Shown one piece after another: positions 32,824 to 40,607 of a DNA stretch of 52,744 bases. Made by a program: the position numbers and the translations under genes. The notes beneath the pieces are model-generated. The model saw nothing but the letters and a program-made list of their open reading frames with translations, did no database searches and had not been told where the DNA came from. This stretch comes from Chloroflexota bacterium. GTDB lineage: Bacteria; Chloroflexota; Chloroflexia; QHBQ01. The DNA lies in NCBI GenBank assembly GCA_025355955.1, contig JANXYP010000105.1, positions 1-52,744 of the forward strand, in the 5' to 3' direction. Each line of letters opens with the position of its first letter. Position 1 is the stretch's first letter.

Positions 32824-32908
32824 GAAAAAAGGCTTACCCGACCGAAAGGCGGGGACGCAAAGCTATGGTTCTAAAGCTGGTTCGCCAGCTATGAACGCCA
32901 GGCTGCCC
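32824..32908 (+). promoter_or_regulatory. cyclic di-GMP-I (GEMM) riboswitch
   Basis: The hallmark GGGGACGCAAAGC (32851-32863) follows a small stem closed by a GAAA tetraloop (CCGACCGAAAGGCGGG). A second stem has GGTTC ... GAACGCC with an inner hairpin GCTGG-TTCG-CCAGC. The 3' end CCAGGCTGCC pairs back to GGC at the start. This is the layout of the class I c-di-GMP aptamer: GAAA tetraloop and its receptor, conserved GCAAAGC, terminal GGxUGCC. It lies in the leader of the secreted CAP-domain gene, so that gene should respond to c-di-GMP. Direction of control cannot be read. Confidence 0.85.
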
Positions 32909-32935
32909 ATATTGCTAATACGCACAAACATGGTT

Positions 32936-32978
32936 GCCGAAACCTTACCAAACACCTTACCAAAAGATAAGGTTCGGC
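32936..32978 (+). promoter_or_regulatory. hairpin in the presumed expression platform
   Basis: GCCGAA-CCTTA pairs with TAAGG-TTCGGC (one bulged A) around a 20-nt loop. There is no U-tract, so it is not a classic terminator; it could control ribosome access to the start at 33033 or RNA stability. Confidence 0.45.
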
Positions 32979-33032
32979 ACCACCCGCAAGCAAGCGAGCA
33001 GCTCTGGCATCACCCACGAGAGGAAGCCAGAA

Positions 33033-33575
33033 ATGACTCGCTATAATTTTTTCATCAAGTTGTTCGCAGTCGCTATCATCGTTACCTTGTTTGCCGCAAT
33101 CGCCCCCGTTGGTCGCGCTAGCGCCGACACGGGCGCTACGTCCGGCCCTGCCAGTGGGGTTCCTACCGCCCCCGTGCTGGTTACGGGCGAACAGTACCTG
33201 CTCGACAATATTAACGCCACCCGCGCCGCTGCTGGCCTCGGCACGTTGACCATCGACCCCACCCTGGAGCAGCTCTCCCGCAGCCGCAGCACGGACATGG
33301 CGACGCGCGGCTACTTCAGCCACTACACCCCCGAAGGCACCACCTTCATTGATATGATTAACAACCTGAACCTCTACTACAGCAATATCGGCGAAATCAT
33401 CAACCGTAACAACTACGACGATGCCAGTTCGCCCCAGATCGCCTTCACCAGCTTCATGAACAGCCCCCTGCATAAGTCATACATCATGACCCCAGAGTTC
33501 AGCGAAGTAGGCGTAGGCATAGCGACCGATAGCAACGGGGTCAAGTATTACACCGTCATCTTCCTCGCGCAGTAA
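33033..33575 (+). CDS. secreted CAP/SCP-domain protein
   Basis: 180 residues from ATG 33033, with AGAGGA upstream. Signal peptide MTRYNFFIKLFAVAIIVTLF to about ASA (residue 31), then a short Ser/Pro/Thr linker, then a CAP (SCP/PR-1, PF00188-type) domain: LLDNINATRAAAGLGTLTID, the Ser-rich helix, GYFSHYTPEG with a conserved His, SPLHKSYIM with the second His, and EVGVGIATDSNGVKYYTVIF. CAP proteins are exported and usually bind lipids or matrix. Because a c-di-GMP riboswitch controls it, a part in biofilm or surface life is plausible but inferred. A terminator follows. Confidence 0.9.
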   Translation: MTRYNFFIKLFAVAIIVTLFAAIAPVGRASADTGATSGPASGVPTAPVLVTGEQYLLDNINATRAAAGLGTLTIDPTLEQLSRSRSTDMATRGYFSHYTPEGTTFIDMINNLNLYYSNIGEIINRNNYDDASSPQIAFTSFMNSPLHKSYIMTPEFSEVGVGIATDSNGVKYYTVIFLAQ

Positions 33576-33606
33576 ACTAGAACAGCCAACCCAACCGAAC
33601 ACAGTG

Positions 33607-33640
33607 AGCGGCCTAGCTTATAAGCAGGCCGCTTTCTGTT
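33607..33640 (+). terminator. rho-independent terminator of the CAP gene
   Basis: AGCGGCCT (33607-33614) pairs with AGGCCGCT (33626-33633), with an inner GCTT/AAGC stem in the loop, followed by TTCTGTT. Confidence 0.8.
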
Positions 33641-33662
33641 GCCCTATTATACCGCTTCTAGT

Positions 33663-33741
33663 GGGCAATGCGGCAAATCGTAGGGGCGGGCGGTGGCCCG
33701 CCCTGGTGAAGCGCCAACAATGCTGATTTTACCGCATCACC
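33663..33741. repeat. inverted-repeat element (TIR GATGCGGTAAAATC), copy B
   Basis: GGGCAATGCGGCAAATC to GATTTTACCGCATCACC around GTAGGGGCGGGCGGTGGCCCGCC. It is close in sequence to copy A at 20493-20568, including the inner ACAATGCT. Confidence 0.8.
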
Positions 33742-33777
33742 TATTTGAATGGGTATAATACGAATTCGCCATGGGGA

Positions 33778-33885
33778 GGGTGTAAATTGCATGAGGGCGG
33801 GCAGCCGCCCACCCCTATGATTACATTAGTAAATTGCACGAGGGCGGGCAACCGCCCGCCCCACGATTACATTAGCTTTACACCC
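33778..33885. repeat. composite element: two 46-47 nt direct repeats inside GGGTGTAAA/TTTACACCC ends
   Basis: Units 33783-33829 and 33830-33875 both run TAAATTGCA(T/C)GAGGGCGGGC...GATTACATTAG, each with a GGGCGGGC core. The outer ends GGGTGTAAA and TTTACACCC are inverted. The right end contains the stop codon of spoVR. An isolated TATAAT lies just left of it (near 33755) with no gene to serve. Confidence 0.75.
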
Positions 33886-35380
33886 TGGCCTTGTGGGTGC
33901 CTATTGCGCTGCGAGTGGTGCGGCTGCCGTCGTAGCTGATCAGCACGCGCTCGTCACCGACCAGGGTTTCCAGGTGGACGGGGCGACCCCATAGCTGGTA
34001 GAGGTACTGGATGGTCTTCTCCGCGTAGGTGAGGTCGAGTTCCTGACCCTCGTTGCGGTGCAAAAGATAAAGTTCGTGGTTGCGGCGGTAATCACCATCC
34101 TCGACGGTAATGTACGGCACACCGAAGTTGGTCATACTGGTAACGATGCCATCGCGCACCTTCTCCCAGTTCTTCTCCACGATGACCCACTCGTTACCCT
34201 CTTTGGCATAGAGGTATAGATCTAGCTCCTCGATCAGTTCCTTAGTCAGGTAGTTGCGGAGGAAGGAAACATCGTTGTCCAGTTCGCGCACCTCGAACAG
34301 CTTGGCGCGGCCCTGCCCCGCCACCATGCCGAGTCGGGCCTGATCTTCTGCTGAGGGATTGTCCCAACGTTTCTCGATCGCCTCATACATCTTCACGCCC
34401 AGGTAATAGGGGTTGACGTGGTAGCGGCTGGGTGCAACCACGCCTGCGTTGACGGTGGCGTACTCGGTGAACTCGTCGCTGCTCATCTCGAACTCGCGCA
34501 TGATGCGCTGGTGCCAGAAGCTGGCCCAGCCCTCGTTCATGATCTTGGTCTGCATTTGCGGCACAAAATAGAGCATCTCTAGTCGCACAATGCCGATGAT
34601 GTCGCGCTGCCAATCCTCCAACCCTCGCGCATAGTCGAGGATGAAGCGCAGCAGATCCTTCTCCGGCTCATCGGGGAAGCGGGTACGCTCATCGCGCTCG
34701 TCCACCTTGCTCCGATCCTTGAGCCGGCTGAGGTTGGCGTGACCACCTTCGCGGCTGGGCGGCGCAGGCTCAGGCGTGTCGGTCACGCCGCGAAGGTTCC
34801 AGATGTCGTCGTAGGCAGACTCCACCGGCTTGCTGGGGCGGTCACGCTCGGTGCGCTTCTCCGCATCGGTCAGATAGCGGAAGGAGAGGTGCGGGTCTAC
34901 GTGTTCGGCAATGGAGAGGACCGCATCGAGAAACTCCTCCACCTTGCGGGTGCCATGGGTAAACTCGTACTCGCGGATGCGCTCGGCGTTGAGGCTGGCG
35001 CTCTCCACCATCTGGCGGTTGGTGAAGCGGTAGTAGGCGTTGTGCTTGAAGAAGTCTACGTGGCCGAGGACATGAGCGACCACCATGCGGTTCTGGGTCA
35101 GCGAGTTGTTCTCCAACAGGAAGGCGTAAGCGGGGTCGGCGTTGATGACCATTTCGTAGATCTTGCTCAGGCCGTAATCGTACTGCGTCTTCATGCGGTA
35201 GAAGGCTTTGCCGTGCGTCCAGTGCGAGTAGCGCCCCGGCAAACCGTATGCACCGAACTCGTACATGATGCTGGCTGGAACCATCTCGAAATGGATGGGG
35301 TAAGGGTCGAGGCCAGACTCCTTCGCCATCGCCCACATTTTTTCGATGTCATCGTTTAGTTGCTCGATTAGCGGATCCAT
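33878..35380 (-). CDS. spoVR: SpoVR family protein
   Basis: 500 residues, start ATG 35378-35380 with GGAGGGG upstream. The family shows as PYPIHFEMVPASIMYEFGAY, GLPGRYSHWTHGKAFYRMKT and YEMVINADPAYAFLLENNSL near the N-terminus, then HVLGHVDFFKHN, and MNEGWASFWHQRIM in the centre: a His-rich, metalloprotein-like pattern. SpoVR is named from Bacillus spore cortex formation, but in most bacteria it is co-encoded with PrkA and a YeaH/DUF444 vWA protein in a stress module, as here. The last codons and TAA come from the end of an inserted repeat (GGGTGTAAA). Confidence 0.94.
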   Translation of the reverse strand: MDPLIEQLNDDIEKMWAMAKESGLDPYPIHFEMVPASIMYEFGAYGLPGRYSHWTHGKAFYRMKTQYDYGLSKIYEMVINADPAYAFLLENNSLTQNRMVVAHVLGHVDFFKHNAYYRFTNRQMVESASLNAERIREYEFTHGTRKVEEFLDAVLSIAEHVDPHLSFRYLTDAEKRTERDRPSKPVESAYDDIWNLRGVTDTPEPAPPSREGGHANLSRLKDRSKVDERDERTRFPDEPEKDLLRFILDYARGLEDWQRDIIGIVRLEMLYFVPQMQTKIMNEGWASFWHQRIMREFEMSSDEFTEYATVNAGVVAPSRYHVNPYYLGVKMYEAIEKRWDNPSAEDQARLGMVAGQGRAKLFEVRELDNDVSFLRNYLTKELIEELDLYLYAKEGNEWVIVEKNWEKVRDGIVTSMTNFGVPYITVEDGDYRRNHELYLLHRNEGQELDLTYAEKTIQYLYQLWGRPVHLETLVGDERVLISYDGSRTTRSAIGTHKARV

Positions 35381-35393
35381 TTGCCCCTCCGGG

Positions 35394-35414
35394 GAATGAT
35401 GAATGATGAATTGC
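35394..35414 (-). repeat. heptanucleotide array (GAATGAT), 3 units
   Basis: GAATGAT, GAATGAT, GAATTGC just upstream of the spoVR ribosome site. Confidence 0.7.
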
Positions 35415-35477
35415 TGATCGCCATGTCAGATTTAGTCACTTCGATGAGCATTGATGCGCTTCACAAGCGCCCTCTCC

Positions 35478-36722
35478 CTAACCCTCTCCCGCGGTGGGGA
35501 GAGGGGATAAGCTGGTCGGTGTGATATTGGATAAATTGTCCGGGTTGCCCAGCATTGGGTCGAAGAACTTTTTGAGTGCGGGGTAGACCTCGCGCTTATC
35601 CGTGATGGTGACAGTGAGGAACTTGGGTTCGGTCAGCTTGCCAAAGGCGGACATTAGCGTGCTACTGCTGCCGCGATAGCCCTCGCGGATTTCGCCGTAG
35701 CCAAAGATGTTGGACAGCGCCAGCAGCTTGTGGACGTACTGCACGCACAGGTCGTTGTCCCAGGGCAGGTTGTCGCCGTCAGAGAAGTGGAACGGATAAA
35801 TGTTCCAGTCATCAGGATTGAAGCGCTCCTGGATAATCTTCAGGGCCAGCTCATAGGCGGACGAAACCTGGGTGCCACCGCTCTCGCCCTTGTGGAAGAA
35901 CTCATCCTCGGTCACTTCTCGCGCCTCGGTGTGATGGCTGATGAACACGACCTGGACATTGTTATACTTGGTTCGCAGGAAGCGCACCATCCAAAAGTAG
36001 AAGCTGCGAGCGATATACTTCTCGAACTCGCCCATGCTGCCACTCACGTCCATCATCGCAATCACAACCGCGTTGGACTGGTAACGAACGCGCTGATCCC
36101 AGGTCTTGAAGCGCAGATCTTGCTCGTGCAGGTCGCCGAAGTGGGGGTTGCCCCGCGCCGCGTTGCGCTTGATGTTCTCGCGGATGGTGCGGCGCTTGTC
36201 CAGGTTGGGCATGATGCCGGTGCGCCGCACATCCACGAACTCGACGGTTTCGGACTCAACCTCGCTCTGCTTCTTCTCCTCAAGGTAGGGCAGGCCCAGA
36301 TCCTCGAACAGCAACGCGGCTAGTTCGTCCACCGACACCTCGGCCTCGAAGTAGTCGAAGCCCTGTTGATCTCCTGCCTCGCCGGGGCCTTTGCCCGCAC
36401 CCTTACCCTTGGGGTTGCCCGCTGGGCCAAGCACATCGCCAACTTTGGAGTCGCCCTCGCCCTGGCCGCTGTGTTCGCCGCTGTTGGGGTCGAAGCGGAA
36501 GCGATACTCATCGAGCGAACGGATCGGCACCTTGATCACCTTCTTGCCGTCGCTGAGGATGATGTTCTCGTTGGAGACAATCTGGCCCAGGTTCTTCTTG
36601 AGCGACTCCTTGATCTTCTCCTTGTGCCGCTGCTGGTCAATCGGCCCCTTGCGGTGCAGCGACCAGTCGTGTTGGGAGATCGAGGGAGTGCCGGGTTCGA
36701 GGTAGGATTTGTAATCAGTCAT
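35478..36722 (-). CDS. yeaH: YeaH/DUF444 family vWA-like protein
   Basis: 414 residues from ATG 36720-36722, with AAGGTG upstream. DUF444 signs: DWSLHRKGPIDQQRHKEKIK at the N-terminus, a Gly-rich stretch GEGDSKVGDVLGPAGNPKGK, and a vWA-like domain with MIDAS-type MMDVSGSMGEFEKYIARSF, SGGTQVSSAYELAL and FHFSDGDNLPWD. It is the usual partner of PrkA and SpoVR and a likely PrkA effector or substrate. The C-terminal ~15 residues (TSLSPLPTAGEG) are translated from a CCCTCTCCC/GGGAGAGGG palindrome at 35470-35506, so the native C-terminus has been replaced or extended by a repeat. Confidence 0.93.
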   Translation of the reverse strand: MTDYKSYLEPGTPSISQHDWSLHRKGPIDQQRHKEKIKESLKKNLGQIVSNENIILSDGKKVIKVPIRSLDEYRFRFDPNSGEHSGQGEGDSKVGDVLGPAGNPKGKGAGKGPGEAGDQQGFDYFEAEVSVDELAALLFEDLGLPYLEEKKQSEVESETVEFVDVRRTGIMPNLDKRRTIRENIKRNAARGNPHFGDLHEQDLRFKTWDQRVRYQSNAVVIAMMDVSGSMGEFEKYIARSFYFWMVRFLRTKYNNVQVVFISHHTEAREVTEDEFFHKGESGGTQVSSAYELALKIIQERFNPDDWNIYPFHFSDGDNLPWDNDLCVQYVHKLLALSNIFGYGEIREGYRGSSSTLMSAFGKLTEPKFLTVTITDKREVYPALKKFFDPMLGNPDNLSNITPTSLSPLPTAGEG

Positions 36723-36734
36723 GGGTTTCACCTT

Positions 36735-37241
36735 TTATAGATAACTATGCAGCAAGTTGGCAAGTGCAATAATGTCAGCGAAGTAGCTCTCCAAGTCGCC
36801 ATGTATCAGGCCATCACTATTCTTACCATGTGCGATCAGGTTTCGATAATGCACTACTTTGTCCATGGAGCTGCCGCTACGCCCTTGAAGAACAGGTAGC
36901 AAGCTCTGCTCCCATGGTGCGTTCGTTACTCTAGTAAGCAAAAGAAGGTTCTTCGTGTTAATATTGTGAACCCTGTTCACTTGATTAAGCAACTTATTCA
37001 TCTGTACTGCTGGCAGGGACGGGCGCAAACGCACATCAACGTCGTAACCGTAAATGTTATGGACCGACACCTCAAGAAAGCCACAGGTTAGCACACAAAG
37101 GTATCTGGTAAGGTGGTGCCGTCTTGCTCTCTCCAGGGTCGGATCATCAGACGAGCATAGACGCTCGTATGTCCTAAAAAGGTTACGTAGCTGGTCAGAT
37201 CGGCTTCTTATATCTGCGGCAATTGCTTGCTTTTTATCCAT
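36735..37241 (-). CDS. HEPN-domain protein (MAE_28990/MAE_18760-like), probable toxin nuclease
   Basis: 168 residues, all helical, with HEPN character. The motif YRNLIAHG near residue 133 gives RxxxxH, the catalytic motif of HEPN ribonucleases, and the region LTRYLCVLTCGFLEVSVHNI forms the hydrophobic core helix. The pattern resembles MAE_28990/MAE_18760-type HEPN proteins, which occur next to DUF262 proteins, exactly the arrangement here (6 nt apart). It is AT-richer than its neighbours and sits between prkA and yeaH, where this operon normally has no extra gene. Probably acquired; an RNA-cutting toxin or defence effector is likely but not shown. Confidence 0.72.
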   Translation of the reverse strand: MDKKQAIAADIRSRSDQLRNLFRTYERLCSSDDPTLERARRHHLTRYLCVLTCGFLEVSVHNIYGYDVDVRLRPSLPAVQMNKLLNQVNRVHNINTKNLLLLTRVTNAPWEQSLLPVLQGRSGSSMDKVVHYRNLIAHGKNSDGLIHGDLESYFADIIALANLLHSYL

Positions 37242-37247
37242 GACGCT

Positions 37248-37856
37248 TTAACGTACAACTGCCGGATTATGGCCGTTCTGCTTGCTTGACACAAGGGCTA
37301 CCCGCAATTCTTCAGCGGTCCGCGCTGTATTGCCCGTATTCAGGCGAGCGAACACTCGGAAAATAGCATCAGGGTCGCCGACATCAGGCGGTTGTTCAAA
37401 TGAGATTGTATGTACCTGATATTCATCTAGCCGGGCTTTGGCATCTTCCGGCAATTCGCTGTAAGTTAGACCTTTATACATAATGTCATCATAATTGGGC
37501 AGGCGGAAGATAGGTGTAGCATCCTCGGAGGAGCCAAACCGCCCATGATAGAATCGTCGAATCGTCTCTAGCCGCTGTTGCCCATCAAGCACGAGGTAGC
37601 GGTTGTTCTGATCGTGATACAAGAATATTGGTGGAGTAGGCTCATTGCGTAGTAGCGTGTCTATGAAGCGCGATGCCCTATCTATATCCCATGTGTAGCC
37701 ATACGGAAGTTTAGGAAAATAATAATCCTTTCGCTTCAGCCGGAATACCAGCCGCTTCACCTCATGGCTAACCCCAAAAGATGAGAGGCTACCGCGTTTG
37801 ATTAGCTCATCATCCTCGGTGATTAGAAAAGGGGTCAAGTATTCTTGCACGCTCAT
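37248..37856 (-). CDS. DUF262 domain protein (short form), partner of the HEPN protein
   Basis: 202 residues. DUF262 motifs are clear: FPKLPYGYTWDIDRASRFID, then PIFLYHDQNNRYLVLDGQQR with the ParB/Srx-like DGQQRL core, and later FRVFARLNTGNTART. DUF262 is the first half of GmrSD-type restriction enzymes and occurs in several defence systems as a nucleotide-dependent module; here it is short and has no DUF1524 nuclease part. The downstream HEPN protein may provide the nuclease instead. The pair is AT-richer than its surroundings. Start ATG 37854-37856. A GC-rich repeat core separates it from prkA. Confidence 0.82.
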   Translation of the reverse strand: MSVQEYLTPFLITEDDELIKRGSLSSFGVSHEVKRLVFRLKRKDYYFPKLPYGYTWDIDRASRFIDTLLRNEPTPPIFLYHDQNNRYLVLDGQQRLETIRRFYHGRFGSSEDATPIFRLPNYDDIMYKGLTYSELPEDAKARLDEYQVHTISFEQPPDVGDPDAIFRVFARLNTGNTARTAEELRVALVSSKQNGHNPAVVR

Positions 37857-37889
37857 TAGTTTGCCTACTTTCTATTCTTCGCCATTGTG

Positions 37890-37915
37890 CAGGGCGGGTG
37901 GTGGCCCGCCCCTAC
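37890..37915. repeat. GC-rich palindromic core (solo)
   Basis: GGGCGGGTGGTGGCCCGCCC core as in the elements at 4.2, 20.5 and 33.7 kb, in the gap between prkA and the DUF262 gene. Clear terminal repeats were not found. Confidence 0.6.
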
Positions 37916-37943
37916 GGATTTGCATGGTCTTTATGCCAGCCAA

Positions 37944-39839
37944 TTAGCGGTTCAGCAAACTGCCTACATACTTGAGCAGTTCGTTGGCGCTGGCGGGGGT
38001 GTAGCCATGTTCCTCGACGAGGCGGTTGATGACCTCGTTGACGCGCTTGAGTTGCTCAGGATCGGGGGTGCGCGAGGAGGTGGTGATCTTGACGATGTCG
38101 CGCAGGTCGGCGAACAGCTTCTTCTCGATCGCTTCCTTGAGCCGCTCGTGCGAACTGTAGGAGAAGGTTTGACCACGCCGCGCCAGGGTGCTGATGCGGA
38201 TCAGGATCTCCTCACGGAAGGCTTTCTTGGCGTTCTCGCTGACCCCGATTTGCTCCTCAATCGAGCGCATCAGTTGCTCGTCCGCCTCCATCTCCTCCTC
38301 GGTGATGGGATCCTTCAGCTTCTGCTTGTTGCAGTAGGCTTCCACGTTGTCCAGGTAGTTGTTGAGCAGGTTGCGGGCGGCCTCCTCGAACGAGTAGACG
38401 AACGCCTTCTGCACTTCCTTCTTGGCGATCTCGTCGTACTCCTTGCGGGCCTCGGCGATGAAGTTCATGTACTGTTCGCGCTGCTCCTTGGTGATGCTGG
38501 TGTGCTGCTCCAGGCCGTCGCGCAGGGCGCGCAGCGCGTCAATCGGGGTGATGAACTCAACCCCTTCCTTGACCAGCGCGCTGGATAGGCGATTGATGAC
38601 GTAGCGCGGGCTGATGCCGTCCATACCCTCGCGGGTGGTATCGTCCTGCAGCTCCTTCACATCCTTCTGCTTAAAGTCGTCCACTTCTTCACCATCGTAT
38701 AGCTTGAGCTTCTTCATCACGCTCATGCCCGCCTTCTTCGACGGCTCCAGGCGGGTTAGCACCGCGAAGATACTGGCAACCCGCAGGGTGTGTGGCGCGA
38801 TATGCACCTTCTGCAACGCGCTCTGCTTCAGCAGCTTCTCGTAGATACGCACCTCGTCGCTGACCCGCAGGTTGTATGGCACCTTCACCAGTATGATGCG
38901 GTCTTGCAACGCCTCGCTCTTGCGGTTGCCGACGAAGGCGTTGTACTCGCTCTCATTGGTGTGCGACACCACCACCTCATCGGCGTAAATCATGCTGAAG
39001 CGGCCCGTCTTGATGTTCTGCTCCTGCGACAGGGTGAGCAGCACGTAGAGAAACTTTTCGTCCGACTTGAGAATCTCGATGAACTCCATCATGCCACGAT
39101 TGGCAATGTTCAGTTCGCCATCGAAGCGGTAGGCGCGGGGGTCGCTCTCGCTGCCCACCTCTCCAATGGTGCTGAGGTCGATGCTGCCCACCAGCTCACT
39201 CACGTCCTGGCTCTTGGGGTCGGAGGGGGTGAAGGTGCCGATACCGATGCGGCTCTTCTCGCTCAGGGAGATGCGGCACACTGGCACCTTCTCGATGTGG
39301 CCGTCGTAGATATGCTCGAGATCGTAGCGACAGCGCGGGCAGAGGTCGCCTTCGATGTATACGCCATACTCGCGCTCGATGTCGGCGCGCAGGCTTTCAG
39401 GGATGAGGTGCAGCGGCTCCTCGTTCATCGGGCAAGCGCGGATGGCGTAGACTGCGCCCTGCTCGGTGCGGGTGTAATGCTCCAGGCCGCGCTTGAGCAA
39501 GTTGACGATGGTGGATTTGCCGCCACCGACCGGCCCCATCAGCAGCAGGATGCGCTTACGCACCTCCAACCGCTGTGCGCCGGAGCTAAAATACTCGACA
39601 AGCTGCTGAAGTGGGCGCTCCAACCCGAATATTTCGTCGTCGAAGAACTTGTAGGCGGTATCGCCCCGCTTGCCAGTCTCCACCCCATCAGCCATGATCA
39701 TGTCATAGATGCGGGCGTGAGCAAGCTGGGCGACGCGCGGGTTGCGGGTAACGATCTCGAAGTAGTCGGAGAACGTTCCCTCCCAGTTTAGCGCCTTTTC
39801 TTGCGTGCGATACTCTTCCAGCTTCTTAACGATGTCCAT
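37944..39839 (-). CDS. prkA: PrkA serine protein kinase / AAA+ stress protein
   Basis: 631 residues, normal length. Walker A is GPVGGGKST at residues 102-110, in the AAA+ PrkA N-terminal domain. The middle has CPMNEEPLHLIPESLRADIE, the CPRCRYDLEHIYDG Cys pair, and IGIGTFTPSDPKSQDVSELV. The C-terminal PrkA kinase-like part contains FSMIYADEVVVSHTNESEYN, then AGMSVMKKLKLYDGEEVDDF. PrkA works with YeaH and SpoVR in starvation and stress response, and in Bacillus as a protease or kinase-like regulator. AAGGAGAT precedes ATG 39837-39839. It is first gene of the (-) operon prkA - DUF262 - HEPN - yeaH - spoVR and has an unusually long non-coding region upstream. Confidence 0.95.
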   Translation of the reverse strand: MDIVKKLEEYRTQEKALNWEGTFSDYFEIVTRNPRVAQLAHARIYDMIMADGVETGKRGDTAYKFFDDEIFGLERPLQQLVEYFSSGAQRLEVRKRILLLMGPVGGGKSTIVNLLKRGLEHYTRTEQGAVYAIRACPMNEEPLHLIPESLRADIEREYGVYIEGDLCPRCRYDLEHIYDGHIEKVPVCRISLSEKSRIGIGTFTPSDPKSQDVSELVGSIDLSTIGEVGSESDPRAYRFDGELNIANRGMMEFIEILKSDEKFLYVLLTLSQEQNIKTGRFSMIYADEVVVSHTNESEYNAFVGNRKSEALQDRIILVKVPYNLRVSDEVRIYEKLLKQSALQKVHIAPHTLRVASIFAVLTRLEPSKKAGMSVMKKLKLYDGEEVDDFKQKDVKELQDDTTREGMDGISPRYVINRLSSALVKEGVEFITPIDALRALRDGLEQHTSITKEQREQYMNFIAEARKEYDEIAKKEVQKAFVYSFEEAARNLLNNYLDNVEAYCNKQKLKDPITEEEMEADEQLMRSIEEQIGVSENAKKAFREEILIRISTLARRGQTFSYSSHERLKEAIEKKLFADLRDIVKITTSSRTPDPEQLKRVNEVINRLVEEHGYTPASANELLKYVGSLLNR

Positions 39840-40267
39840 CTTGGATCTCCTTCTAGCTGGGTATGGCGGCAGCTTTGTAATCGCCCAACCAGCCTTGCCA
39901 CCAACGTGCCGAGGCTGGCACGCATGAACTACCTGAATGTGATAACGAGTGAACCGGGTGCATCGTTGCGCCGATAATTGTTTATACCAAATATACGTAT
40001 AACCAGCCTTCGAGGTTCGTCTAGTGTGCTTGCGACAGCGGCATTGCCCTGATTACTAATCCAGTTCTAACCTCATCCTTTTCGCATCGTGTGCGCCACC
40101 ACCTCGATGGCTGATTTTGAGTTGAGTAAAGGTGGATTAGGTGTGAACATCAGACATCAGGCGGCAGGTGGTGGGACACGCGCCATCCTGAAAGTTGCTA
40201 GGGCGTAGACAAAGCGGCCAGGGCAATAGGCGGGCTTTGGCTACTGCGGAGGGCTTCTATACAAATT

Positions 40268-40296
40268 ATCTTACCATAAACTGTCAATCTTGACAA
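40268..40296 (-). promoter_or_regulatory. weak promoter / palindromic operator candidate for prkA
   Basis: On the minus strand TTGTCA (40291-40296), 17-nt spacer, TAAGAT (40268-40273). The -35 overlaps the perfect palindrome TGTCAATCTTGACA (40282-40295), which may be an operator. A ~420-nt leader would result. Confidence 0.3.
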
Positions 40297-40490
40297 TAGC
40301 AAATTACGCCTATCTATGTGTGGGAGGTAGGCGCAAGCGAACATTTGTGCAAACATGGGGGCTTATACTCAGCCAGGGCGAACCACGGTTCGTCGCCACA
40401 TAATCTATGTATGGTGCTGTTGCCTGGCTACACCAAAAAGCTGTGGCCGATCATGTAGGGGTGGATTTATCGCGCTCTGGTAATCATCTC

Positions 40491-40583
40491 ATACCAATTA
40501 GCCGAGGCGATGCTATAGTTCTGTAAGGGCGAACTGTTGTTCGCCCTGGCTCAATCGATAGCGGCGCCACCGCTGATTGGAAT
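40491..40583 (+). mobile_element. 93-bp inverted-repeat element, copy 2
   Basis: ATACCAATTAGCCGAGG at the left, GCTGATTGGAAT at the right, with the inner GGGCGAACTGTTGTTCGCCC palindrome. Exactly 93 bp, as in copies 1 and 3. Confidence 0.85.
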
Positions 40584-40607
40584 CACTATCTCGACCCTGC
40601 GCCGAGG

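Larger units (their letters stand above)
39840..40607. other. 768-bp non-coding interval upstream of prkA
   Basis: No reading frame looks real. It holds a GTGCC/GGCAC hairpin (~39906-39921), ACATCAG heptads (40147-40160), a palindrome TGTCAA-TC-TTGACA (40282-40295), a repeat core (40375-40397) and a 93-bp element (40491-40583). It probably carries regulatory sites for the stress operon. Confidence 0.5.

Noticed and set aside
33755-33760. TATAAT that might drive an orphan transcript
   Set aside because: No good -35, no gene downstream on that strand and it lies between two repeats; kept only as a remark in the composite-element entry.
33783-33875. Possible CRISPR array
   Set aside because: Only two 46-47 nt units directly abutting with no spacer between them, inside a larger inverted repeat; no cas genes in the window.
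38790-39791. 333-residue open frame on the plus strand
   Set aside because: Antisense to prkA, which is certain; the composition is that of a mirrored coding frame.
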